DNA of 50,125 nucleotides from assembly GCA_035512595.1 (NCBI GenBank), contig DATKDU010000002.1, positions 1 through 50,125 of the forward strand. The letters run 5' to 3'. How positions within the stretch are numbered: the first letter of the stretch is position 1; every line of letters begins with the position of its first letter. Source of the stretch: DATKDU01 sp035512595 (GTDB lineage Bacteria; Planctomycetota; Planctomycetia; Pirellulales; Pirellulaceae). A program made the position numbers and the translations under genes. The notes below the pieces were generated by a model, which was not told the DNA's origin, ran no database searches, and saw only the letters and a list, made by a program, of their open reading frames with translations. Of this stretch, positions 42,919 through 50,125 are shown piece by piece.

Positions 42919-43815
42919 TCACCGCACCAAACCCCGCTTGCGGAGGTAGTTGGCTACGAGCTTCTCGACGGGGGTGTCGGTGCTGGTCATCAGGTAGTTC
43001 ATGCCGCGGCTGGCGCAGAATTCGCGAGCGCCGTCGATGAAGGTGGCCAGGGTGCGTTTGTATTTGTCGAGGAGCGGCCGGCTGACGGTGATCTCGGCGA
43101 CGTCCTCGTCCTCGCAGTCGATGAGCCGCAGGTCCCCTTTGATCTCGGGGTTCAGCTCCTCCGGGCAGAGGACGTGCAGGACGTACACGTCCAACTGCTG
43201 CGTGACCAGGAAGCGAAATGCCTTGTCGAACCCTTCCTTGTCCATCAGGTCGCTGATCAGGACCAGAATCCCTTTGCCGTGGTTGCGGACGCAGAAGTTC
43301 TTGACCCCGTCGGCCAGCGAGACATTGCCGCCGGGCTCGATCCCCTCCAGGTACTCCATCATCCGCCACAAGCTGGCGCGGCCGCGGAGAATTGGGCCGG
43401 GATTTTTGTGCGTGGTCGCCAGGGTTTCGATCTTCACGCGGCAGGCGCGGACCAGGCCGATGAAGCCCAGTGCCGCGGCAAGCTGTTTGGCGTACGCCAG
43501 CTTGCTCGGCTCGCCGAAATCCATGCTCAAGCTGGTGTCGATCAGGCAGTAGAAGTGCAAGTCCTCTTCTTCCAGAAAGAGCTTGAGGAACAGCTTGTCG
43601 AGCCGGGCATACAAGTTCCAATCGATGAATCGCAGGTCGTCGCCGGGGACGTAGTTGCGGAAGTCGGCAAACTCGACGCTTTGCCCCTTGCGCTTGCTGC
43701 GCCGCTCCCCCTTCATGCGGCCGCGGAAGATTTTCCGCGACACGAGCTCGAGGCGCTCGAGCTGGGCGAGGAGTTGGGGGGGGAGGAGCTGCTTGTCGTT
43801 CGTTGCGATCGCCAT
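42919..43815 (-). CDS. DUF58 protein
   Basis: 298 residues beginning MAIATNDKQLLPPQLLAQLERLELVSRKIFRGRMKGERRSKRKGQSVEFADFRNYVPGDDLRFIDWNLYARLDKLFLK, where GxxxSxxxGxxxEFxxxRxYxxGDDxRxIDWxxxAR is the DUF58 signature. A VWA-like half follows (HFYCLIDTSLSMDFG, ILVLISDLMD). DUF58 proteins accompany MoxR ATPases and BatA-type VWA membrane proteins, and link them in the cytoplasm. Upstream of the gene, palindromic repeats (43826-43916) separate it from a small membrane protein gene and the PIN module. Confidence 0.93.
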   Translation of the reverse strand: MAIATNDKQLLPPQLLAQLERLELVSRKIFRGRMKGERRSKRKGQSVEFADFRNYVPGDDLRFIDWNLYARLDKLFLKLFLEEEDLHFYCLIDTSLSMDFGEPSKLAYAKQLAAALGFIGLVRACRVKIETLATTHKNPGPILRGRASLWRMMEYLEGIEPGGNVSLADGVKNFCVRNHGKGILVLISDLMDKEGFDKAFRFLVTQQLDVYVLHVLCPEELNPEIKGDLRLIDCEDEDVAEITVSRPLLDKYKRTLATFIDGAREFCASRGMNYLMTSTDTPVEKLVANYLRKRGLVR

Positions 43816-43825
43816 ATTGCCTATC

Positions 43826-43916
43826 AGCCGGCTTTAGCCGGCTCCCCGTCAGCCACCGGCTTCAGCCGGTGGTCATCGTGCGTGTGAACACAAATTCGAG
43901 CCGGCTTCAGCCGGCT
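43826..43916. repeat. Three small hairpins (agccggct/ccaccggc family)
   Basis: agccggctttagccggct (43826-43843), ccaccggcttcagccggtgg (43853-43872) and agccggcttcagccggct (43899-43916). All have a TTTA/TTCA-type loop and outer stems that vary in compensating fashion (agccgg/ccggct against ccaccgg/ccggtgg). They lie between the DUF58 gene and the next minus-strand gene. Confidence 0.88.
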
Positions 43917-43954
43917 TCTCGTCCCGCCTTCAGGCATCGAGCGCCGTCCCTTGG

Positions 43955-44305
43955 TCATTGCCAGCCCTTGTTGCTCGCCAAAATCGAAAAAGCGATTCCC
44001 AAACCAGCAACGGCCAGGGAGACATAAAGCCAAATCGGTATTAAGCAAACACAACCGCCGCAACCGGGAAAAACAAAACGCCCAACACTATCCCGTGGGT
44101 CAGAGCCATAGCGCCAGAGAAAATCAACACCCGCGACGGTTGCCATTCCGAAGACAAAAAACGCAATGCCCACCAGGTGCATCCCCGAATCAACGAACCT
44201 GATTCCCATTAGCAACGTGATGATCAAGACTCCGAACATGAGCAGCCCGAGGATGTTGGATCCAACGTGATGGATTTTGGTGATCAGAAGCAGAATTCGG
44301 GACAT
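43955..44305 (-). CDS. Small polytopic membrane protein
   Basis: 116 residues from the ATG at 44305. Four hydrophobic segments are visible: ITKIHHVGSNILGLLMFGVLIITLLM, GMHLVGIAFFVFGMATVAGV, RFVFPGCGGCVCLIPIWLYVSLAVAG and LGIAFSILAS, with a Cys-rich GCGGCVC loop. No family was recognised. Low GC relative to its neighbours and position between the DUF58 and PIN genes suggest a passenger with the toxin module. Confidence 0.5.
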   Translation of the reverse strand: MSRILLLITKIHHVGSNILGLLMFGVLIITLLMGIRFVDSGMHLVGIAFFVFGMATVAGVDFLWRYGSDPRDSVGRFVFPGCGGCVCLIPIWLYVSLAVAGLGIAFSILASNKGWQ

Positions 44306-44329
44306 TTCCAATCAGCTCGCAAAGTCCGA

Positions 44330-44743
44330 CTACGGCGACGCATGAAACGGATTGACAATTTCGATCCCGTCGATTTGTGACGGCGACCCAAAGTCTTCCG
44401 TGTAGATTCGTGGCACGCCCGCATCGCGGCACGCGGCCAACAACATCGCATCCCAGAACGAAAGATTGAACCTGGAAGCGAAGTCCTGGGCAAAATCGAC
44501 CATTCGCGGCGATGGCAAAGCAACGCTCCATAGTTGCATCAGTTCCCGAATGTCATCGAATGCCTGGTCCAACGAATATCCAAAGGGGGACAGCTTGCGA
44601 CTTGCCGCAAGGTATTCGCAGGTCACTTGCCAGAGGAGAACGCCGTCCGTAAGCGAATCGATCAATTCGCTCGCCTTCTGCTGCTTGACCGGATCCCGCG
44701 GATCCTGCACGTAGACAAGGATGTTCGTATCAACGGCGTTCAT
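44330..44743 (-). CDS. PIN-domain toxin (VapC-type)
   Basis: 137 residues from MNAVDTNILVYVQD. PIN acidic residues are visible: D5 in AVDTNILVY, E in TCEYLAASRKL, and D-x-x-x-A in LSFWDAMLLAACRDAG, with the closing IYTEDF. PIN toxins cut RNA, often tRNA or rRNA. The start overlaps the end of the antitoxin-type gene upstream (44730-44972) by 14 bases, the usual tight coupling. The module interrupts the DUF58/MoxR part of the cluster. Confidence 0.85.
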   Translation of the reverse strand: MNAVDTNILVYVQDPRDPVKQQKASELIDSLTDGVLLWQVTCEYLAASRKLSPFGYSLDQAFDDIRELMQLWSVALPSPRMVDFAQDFASRFNLSFWDAMLLAACRDAGVPRIYTEDFGSPSQIDGIEIVNPFHASP

Positions 44744-44972
44744 GCAACTCTTCTCGCGTGAACCGCGGTGCATTGGAAGGAACCGGATTGGTCCGCATGC
44801 GCTGTGTCAGCCGATGAAGGCGGCGCTGCCGTTCGATTGGATCGCTCACCTGTGGAGGAATCAGAAGGGACGAATCCACGGTCAGCTCGACGACGGTTTC
44901 GTCGGGCAGCGCGAAGGCCTCTTGCGGTATGAACGCTCCGCCGCGAAATACGGCTCTCATCTTCCGAATCAT
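44730..44972 (-). CDS. Antitoxin-type partner (DUF104-like) of the PIN toxin
   Basis: 80 residues from MIRKMRAVFRGGAFIPQEAFALPDETVVELTVDSS, the opening strand pattern of AF2212/DUF104-type antitoxins, followed by a Gln/Arg-rich helix (SDPIERQRRLHRLTQRM) that should bind the toxin. GGGAGG lies 6-8 bases before the ATG. The larger frame upstream of this start is chance reading inside the moxR gene. It precedes and overlaps the PIN gene. Confidence 0.75.
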   Translation of the reverse strand: MIRKMRAVFRGGAFIPQEAFALPDETVVELTVDSSLLIPPQVSDPIERQRRLHRLTQRMRTNPVPSNAPRFTREELHERR

Positions 44973-44995
44973 GGTCAACCTCCCTTGGCCTGATC

Positions 44996-46027
44996 CTACC
45001 GCGCAATCGCCGCCTTCACCGGCGCTTCCTCCCCCTTCTCCGGCAGTTTCTCGAGGATTTCCAGCAGCACGTGGTCCGTGTCGATCCCTTCGGCCTGGGC
45101 CTCGAAATTCAAAATCACCCGATGCCGCAGGGCCGGCAGATAGACGCGGCGGACGTCCTCGAAGCTGACGTTGTACCGCCCTTCCAGGAGCGCCCGCACC
45201 TTGGACGCCAGGGCCAGCGTCTGGGCCGCCCGCGGGCTGCCCCCCCAGCGGAGGTACTGGTTGGTGATCGGCAGGGCGAAGGCCCCCTGCGGATGGGTCG
45301 TGAGCACCAGCCGCACGATGTAGTCCTGCACGTGCTGGGCGAGGATCACCTCCCGGATCAGCTTCTGCCACTTCTTGATCTCGGTCCCGTCCATCACCTT
45401 CTCGGGCTTGATCGTGATCCCCCGCGTCGTTCGATCCACGATCGTGGCCATCTCCTGGCGCGACGAATAACCGACGACCAGCTTGAACAGGAACCGGTCG
45501 AGCTGCGCCTCGGGGAGCGGATACGTCCCTTCCTGCTCGATCGGGTTCTGCGTGGCCATCACGAAGAACGGCTTATCGAGCTCGTACCGCGTGCCGGCGA
45601 CGGTGACCGTCCCTTCCTGCATCGTCTCCAGGAGTGCCGACTGCGTTTTGGGCGTGGCCCGGTTGATTTCGTCCGCCAGGCAGATCTGCGTGAAGATCGG
45701 TCCGCGCTGAAACTCGAAGGCCCGGCGGCCGTGGGCATCCTCGTTGATCATGTTCGTGCCCAGGATGTCGCTGGGCATCAAGTCGGGGGTGAACTGGATG
45801 CGGTTGAAATCCAGGTTCAAAGCCTCGGCCAGCGTGCGGATGAGCATCGTCTTGCCCAAACCCGGCACCCCTTCCAGCAAACAGTGGCCGCCGATGAACA
45901 GCGCCGTCAGGACGCCGTGGACCACGTCGTCGTGCCCCACGATCACCCGTCCGACTTGTTCTTTGACGGCGGCATAACGACTGCGAAACTCTTCCGCCTG
46001 CTGCTGCATCGACTCGCCGATACTCAT
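44996..46027 (-). CDS. MoxR family AAA ATPase
   Basis: 343 residues. Walker A is LLEGVPGLGKTMLIRTLAEAL, Walker B is IFTQICLADEINRATPK, the sensor 1/arginine region follows MATQNPIEQEGTYPLPEAQLDRFLF, and the lid domain ends FEAQAEGIDTDHVLLEILEKLP. MoxR ATPases act as chaperones for VWA partner proteins at the membrane; the partners here are the DUF58 (42919), BatA-type (40042) and large VWA (46670) genes of the same strand. Start ATG 46027; a second ATG 18 bases on is possible. Confidence 0.95.
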   Translation of the reverse strand: MSIGESMQQQAEEFRSRYAAVKEQVGRVIVGHDDVVHGVLTALFIGGHCLLEGVPGLGKTMLIRTLAEALNLDFNRIQFTPDLMPSDILGTNMINEDAHGRRAFEFQRGPIFTQICLADEINRATPKTQSALLETMQEGTVTVAGTRYELDKPFFVMATQNPIEQEGTYPLPEAQLDRFLFKLVVGYSSRQEMATIVDRTTRGITIKPEKVMDGTEIKKWQKLIREVILAQHVQDYIVRLVLTTHPQGAFALPITNQYLRWGGSPRAAQTLALASKVRALLEGRYNVSFEDVRRVYLPALRHRVILNFEAQAEGIDTDHVLLEILEKLPEKGEEAPVKAAIAR

Positions 46028-46091
46028 GGATGCTCCGTCAACGTCGGGGAACCTAACAACGAGAAAGTAAAGTGATGGGTGGAAGTGGAAG

Positions 46092-46313
46092 TCAACCGCC
46101 CTCGCCGGACTTCCACTCCTTAATATCTGCTACCAGTTCTGCCACCGTCTTTTGCTTAAATAATTGGTCGCGATCCCGGGTATAATCCCCGCTGCCACGA
46201 CGGTACTGACTCAAGAACCGAATCGCATCCGCAACTCCCAATTCTCGACACAGCAAGCGGATCGCGCGCTCCGAGAGTTCGGCCAGTGTGGTCTGTGGAC
46301 CTTTCGCAATCAT
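46092..46313 (-). CDS. Small partner of the second PIN protein
   Basis: 73 residues from MIAKGPQTTLAELSERAIRLLCRELGVADAIRFLSQY. Its start overlaps the stop of the PIN gene at 46310-46645 (ATGA). A helix-rich protein with a C-terminal LFKQKTVAELVADIKEWK. Small proteins of this shape are often found paired with such PIN proteins and may neutralise them. In this locus the order is PIN first, partner second. Confidence 0.7.
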   Translation of the reverse strand: MIAKGPQTTLAELSERAIRLLCRELGVADAIRFLSQYRRGSGDYTRDRDQLFKQKTVAELVADIKEWKSGEGG

Positions 46314-46645
46314 ACAACCCACTCCTTGATCAGGTCCTGGGGCAGACCGACTTTGAACGCGAGCGCCGGCATCGACGCACACTTCTTCAATAGCCGATCA
46401 TCAACCGACTCGATCGCCACTCTCTCCCCTGCGATGGCGAGCTCTTCCTCCAAAAATGCCCGCCTTTCCTCGGAAGCCGTTTGCGCCACTTCGAATGCGA
46501 GAGTATCCGAATTGACAAGCTGGCAATCTCCTTGTTCGCATCGCTTAAGGATCGATTGCACGGCTTCCGCCTCAATGTTGACCCGCGGCTGCGATCGATC
46601 GTCCAATGGCCGGTTCAGGCAGCAAGTATCCAAATAGACTTTCAT
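46310..46645 (-). CDS. PIN-domain protein 2
   Basis: 111 residues starting MKVYLDTCCLNRPLDDRSQPRVNIEAEAVQSILKRCEQGD. The LDTCCLNRP motif with an N-terminal Asp, E in TLAFEVAQT and a later acidic pair (ESVDDRLLKKC) mark this as a compact PIN relative. It overlaps its 73-residue partner by 4 bases. The module lies between the large VWA gene and moxR and is only 24 bases downstream of the VWA stop, a second insertion in the cluster. Confidence 0.8.
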   Translation of the reverse strand: MKVYLDTCCLNRPLDDRSQPRVNIEAEAVQSILKRCEQGDCQLVNSDTLAFEVAQTASEERRAFLEEELAIAGERVAIESVDDRLLKKCASMPALAFKVGLPQDLIKEWVV

Positions 46646-46669
46646 TCGCCGCTCCGGACCACGCCTACG

Positions 46670-49600
46670 CTACGTCCCATCTCTCTTCGCCTTTTTCTTG
46701 GCCGCCAGCAATCGCTCCGTATAGGTCGTCTCTTCCTGCGGATTAGCGCCGGCCACCGTCGGCGTTGCCGCGGGCCGCGGAGGCGCTGCACTGCCGCCGG
46801 CAGTCGCGTCGGCCAGGACCTCGCCCAGCTCGCGCTGCGGCGGAGCCTGCTCCTCCGCGACGGGCTCGAAGCGCGTGGCCGCCCGCCGCTCGTCGATCTG
46901 GCTGGTGACGACCGCCTTGCGGCTTCGCAGCCGCTCGAGAACCTCATCCCGCGCCTGTTCCTGGGGCCGCTGCAAGAGCCGGTTGTACGCCCAGGCCAGC
47001 GCGGGAGCCACCCAGTAAAAATGAACCGTCACGCGGCGGATGAAGACGTCGGTCAAAAAGACGCCCGCCGCGATCAACAGGAACAGCGGCCACACATCCC
47101 GGCTGGAAATCGCCTTGGGGAGCGTGCGGCGGAAGGTGTCCACCAGGGTCAGCTTCTCGATGTTGTCGGGCCGCAAATCAGTTTCGAACAGCTTCCCTTT
47201 TTCCAGCCCACCCTTCGGCTTCAAACTGGCCAGCGTCAAGAGGAGCGCCTCGTTCGTCTCCCGCTCGCGATACTCGGCCGAATAGGGCACCGACGCCCCC
47301 GTGAGCAGCGGCGCGTATCCCTTGCCGGGGCTGATCGCCAGGAGGTAACTCCCCGGCAGGTCCGCTTTGAACTTGCCCACATAGCGCCCCGGCGATTCCT
47401 GCTGCATCGTGAAGTTGATCGTCCCCATCTTCGGGTCGGACCCGGCGGCACTCATGTTCAAAAAGTTGAGGTTCTCTCCGGTGTCCTTCTGGAGCGCCTG
47501 GACGACCACCCGCACCTCACCATCCTTGACGTCCGTGGCAATGGTAAAATCCCCCAACTCGTTGACCGGCCGCATCACGTTGCGGATCACCTGGCTGTAG
47601 AACTTGTCGTAGTTTTCCCAGCCCGGCCAATTCTTCGCCCAGCGGGCGCCGGCATCGGTGGTAACGACTGCCGTCTTCCCCGCGCCGTACGTCCACGTCG
47701 CCAGGATCGTCGCGTTCTTGGCTTCGACGTCCTTGACGTTGGCCTGCATCAGCACTTCCACAAGCGGGTTTTCCTTTACCTCCGTGAGCACGAAACCTTC
47801 GGTCGGCGGCGGATTGTCGATATTCTGCACCATCTCGTGATCGCGAGCCGGACTAGGGATGCCGACGGCAATTCCGTTCTTGTCTTCCTTGACCAGCGGG
47901 CGGGCGACGCGGCGGGCTTCGATCTGGAAGATGCGCGGCAGCGCCTTGTGGTTGGTCGCCCGATAGAACTTGCCCCCCGTGTCCGTGGCGATGCCGCGGA
48001 GCCGCGTGTCCTCGATCATGCCGTGGGCGCCGACGGCGACGGTGCTGACCTTGATCTTGTTCTGCTTGAAGACGCGAATGGAGGCGGTCGGTGGAGACGG
48101 ATCACCGTCGCTGATGATGATGGCAAGCTTGACGGAGGCATTGCAGGCCGCCAGGTCCCTGGCGGTCATCATCATGGCGCCTTCGAAATCGGGCATGTCT
48201 CCGGCCTGCATGCGGTCGAGCTTGGCCATCATCGTTTTTTGCTGGCCGCCGACTCGCACCAATCCTTTGCCGTTGTTGTCGCGCCACAGCCAGTTTTCCC
48301 GGCCGATAAAGTTGTCCCAGTGGACGACCCCGCAGTAGTCCATCGGCCCGAGCACCTTCAGCGCCTCGATGCCGATGACTTTCTGCCAGTGGTTCCCTTG
48401 CGGAATTTCGCAGGCATGCATCATCATGACCAGCGCTCCGACCGCCCGCACCTTGGCGTTCTTGATCTGAAAATCGACCGGCATCGCCTTTTCGAGCTCG
48501 GTATTGGCCCAGCCGCCGGCGCCGAAGCTGTCGGGCCCGCCGATCATCACCAGGCCGCAGCCGAACTGCTCGGTATTGCGGACCAGCATTTGAATCTGCT
48601 CGTCGGTGAAGCTCGACGACTTGTCGATGTCCTCCACCGTGGCGCCGATCTGCGACCGCGGCACATTGGCCAGCACGACGCAATCGAACGCCTGCAATTC
48701 GGCCAGCGTCGTGAACAGCCGGTCGCTGGGCATTTCCTCGACCTCGAGGTTCATCAAGCCGAGGCTGTTTTTGAGGGCCTCGAACTGCCCGCGGCCGTCA
48801 GGATCGACGATCAACAGCACCCGCCCCTTGCCGCGGACGTGCGTGTAGGCGGTGGCCGAATTGTTCTGAATAAGAACGTCTGATTTCTCGTCTTTGGCTA
48901 GAAAATCCGCCCGGTAGGTGTAGGCGGCAGGCGTGTCGATCTCGTGCCTGAACGTGTAGACGTTCTTCCCCGGACGCAGCAGGACCTCCTGATCGGCCAG
49001 CGGCTCGGTTTGACCGCCATAAGTGCGCGTGACGCGCAGCGTCCCCGCCGCATCGGCCTTGCCGAAGTTCTCAATTACGACGCTGGCTTCGATCGGCTGG
49101 CCGCGGCGGATATCGCTCGGCAATCCGATTTTCGCCACGGCCACTTCGGCACTGGCGTTCAACTGGATCGGCACCACGTCGATTCCGACGCCGTTCTCCG
49201 CCAGGGTGCTGGCAATCGTTTTGGCGTCGCCCAGGTTCTCATTGCCGTCGGTGACGATGACGATCCGCTTGGCCGTGTCTTCGGGGAATGATGCATGAGC
49301 CAGCTTGAGTGCCGAGGAGATGTTGGTGGCGTCGGTGCGGAGCTGGAACAGGCTCTCCAGAGCTCCGCCTACGTTGGATAATTCTGACGCCAGCGGCGGA
49401 TACTCGATCGTCGCCTCGCGGCCGAAGATGATCACCCCCGCCCTGTCTACCGAGGCGCTCGCCAGGTCGCCGGCGCGGCGGTTCTTGCGGCTATCCTCCA
49501 CCACGTAGCGGAGCATGACCTCGCGCGTCGCCTGGGGAATGCTCTCCGACTGGTCGAGCAGGTAGATGACCGTCACCCGATCGGACACGCGCTGGAGCTG

Positions 49601-50125
49601 AAAGCCCGCCAGTGCCAGCACGAGCAGAGCCAGCACGCGGGAACGATATCCCATCGCAAACGCGCCGCGGAATCGGCCCAGGTTGGCCATCGTCCGGTAG
49701 CTGATGATGACCAGTGCCGGAATGAGCACCACCAGGATCAGCGGAATCCACGGATTCTCGAACGAAAACCGGTCGTACGGGGCATCGGTTCCCGTCACGA
49801 GCGACCGCAGGTAGTCGGCACTTCGCCCATAGCCAAACCGGCCGACGATCCAGGCCACCGTGCTGAGCAGAAAGGCGAAGATCCACGAGACGGTCGCGAT
49901 CACCAGGATGCCCGACAGGAGCATCGTCAGCGGCGTGGCCAGCTTGAGCCCCAGGCTGCGAAGCCATCCCGCGAAGGTTCCCGCCCGGCTGTCGTCCGTG
50001 CTCCACAGCACCAGCATCACTTCCAGCGGCAATACGAACGTCAGCGCCGCCAGCCAGAATGCCGCCTGCTTGCCGAAGCCCAGATAATAGCCGACCGTTT
50101 CGGCTGCCAGGAACGACAGCCAGGC
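46670..50125 (-). CDS. Large membrane VWA protein, 5' end beyond the window
   Basis: 1151 residues are visible and the frame stays open to the right edge (the upstream codons read FLAAETVGYYLGFGKQAAFW), so the start lies outside. Membrane helices fill the N-terminal part (TPLTMLLSGILVIATVSWIFAFLL, IPLILVVLIPALVIISY, VLALLVLALAGFQL). A VWA domain follows (VIYLLDQSESIPQATREVML, IVTDGNENLGDAK), then a glutamine-amidotransferase-like section (LLIVDPDGRGQFEALKNSLG, CGLVMIGGPDSFGAGGW) with an inner VWA-like strand set (VKLAIIISDGDPSPPTASIRV), extracytoplasmic beta-rich parts, a C-terminal membrane segment (WPLFLLIAAGVFLTDVFIRRV) and a charged tail. It is the first gene of the MoxR/DUF58/BatA-type cluster. 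Confidence 0.9.
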   Translation of the reverse strand, partial: AWLSFLAAETVGYYLGFGKQAAFWLAALTFVLPLEVMLVLWSTDDSRAGTFAGWLRSLGLKLATPLTMLLSGILVIATVSWIFAFLLSTVAWIVGRFGYGRSADYLRSLVTGTDAPYDRFSFENPWIPLILVVLIPALVIISYRTMANLGRFRGAFAMGYRSRVLALLVLALAGFQLQRVSDRVTVIYLLDQSESIPQATREVMLRYVVEDSRKNRRAGDLASASVDRAGVIIFGREATIEYPPLASELSNVGGALESLFQLRTDATNISSALKLAHASFPEDTAKRIVIVTDGNENLGDAKTIASTLAENGVGIDVVPIQLNASAEVAVAKIGLPSDIRRGQPIEASVVIENFGKADAAGTLRVTRTYGGQTEPLADQEVLLRPGKNVYTFRHEIDTPAAYTYRADFLAKDEKSDVLIQNNSATAYTHVRGKGRVLLIVDPDGRGQFEALKNSLGLMNLEVEEMPSDRLFTTLAELQAFDCVVLANVPRSQIGATVEDIDKSSSFTDEQIQMLVRNTEQFGCGLVMIGGPDSFGAGGWANTELEKAMPVDFQIKNAKVRAVGALVMMMHACEIPQGNHWQKVIGIEALKVLGPMDYCGVVHWDNFIGRENWLWRDNNGKGLVRVGGQQKTMMAKLDRMQAGDMPDFEGAMMMTARDLAACNASVKLAIIISDGDPSPPTASIRVFKQNKIKVSTVAVGAHGMIEDTRLRGIATDTGGKFYRATNHKALPRIFQIEARRVARPLVKEDKNGIAVGIPSPARDHEMVQNIDNPPPTEGFVLTEVKENPLVEVLMQANVKDVEAKNATILATWTYGAGKTAVVTTDAGARWAKNWPGWENYDKFYSQVIRNVMRPVNELGDFTIATDVKDGEVRVVVQALQKDTGENLNFLNMSAAGSDPKMGTINFTMQQESPGRYVGKFKADLPGSYLLAISPGKGYAPLLTGASVPYSAEYRERETNEALLLTLASLKPKGGLEKGKLFETDLRPDNIEKLTLVDTFRRTLPKAISSRDVWPLFLLIAAGVFLTDVFIRRVTVHFYWVAPALAWAYNRLLQRPQEQARDEVLERLRSRKAVVTSQIDERRAATRFEPVAEEQAPPQRELGEVLADATAGGSAAPPRPAATPTVAGANPQEETTYTERLLAAKKKAKRDGT

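Overview
The window is chromosomal DNA of high GC content from a bacterium that looks like a planctomycete of the Pirellulales/Lacipirellula type. This is inferred from gene content: a MoxR/DUF58/BatA-type VWA cluster, a neutral-ceramidase-like protein, DUF4058, lipoproteins with short signal peptides, small membrane proteins of the 'FTIRSLLWLMV' type, and many dispersed hairpin repeats. No rRNA, tRNA, CRISPR array or phage region was recognised.

Layout. 1-3300: the tail of an amidohydrolase, a DUF2750 protein, a zinc-ribbon protein, pyruvate kinase and a DUF6174-like membrane protein. 3500-8110: a Gly/Tyr/His-rich secreted protein, then a tightly overlapping three-gene operon of a TolQ/ExbB/MotA-type channel and two ExbD-like coiled-coil proteins. 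8420-14660: HAD phosphatase, small membrane proteins, CutA, a metallophosphoesterase, a membrane protein and a frameshifted SRAP peptidase gene that carries an in-frame palindromic element. 15.5-20.9 kb: GAF-PP2C phosphatase, CBS protein, secreted protein, lipoprotein, SurE, and a nucleotidyltransferase with a small partner. 21-28.3 kb: GuaA, an Fe-type solute-binding lipoprotein, an HEGTH lipoprotein and a ceramidase-like hydrolase. 28.5-31.1 kb: a type II restriction-modification pair with a frameshifted endonuclease gene. 31.2-38.7 kb: an LplT-PlsC-acyl-ACP-synthetase fusion and two dynamin-like GTPases that bracket a broken GxxExxY gene carried between 30-bp inverted repeats. 38.7-40 kb: a conserved small protein and a lipoprotein gene framed by long inverted repeats. 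40-50.1 kb, all on the minus strand: BatA-type VWA, DUF4058, DUF58, two PIN toxin modules, MoxR ATPase and a large VWA membrane protein running off the right edge.

The most notable signals are: (1) the TolQ-like/two-ExbD-like operon, in which the proton-carrying Asp is present in one ExbD-like protein and replaced by Ala at the same residue number in the other; (2) several families of paired-hairpin repeats whose stems differ by compensating changes, one of them inserted in frame in a conserved enzyme; (3) a GxxExxY nuclease-like gene between perfect inverted repeats, with relics of the same repeat at other places, one of which now encodes the signal peptide of a lipoprotein; (4) a lipoprotein gene between ~95-bp inverted repeats. 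Four genes appear frameshifted or decayed (SRAP, restriction endonuclease, GxxExxY twice); sequencing error cannot be excluded for the single-base cases.
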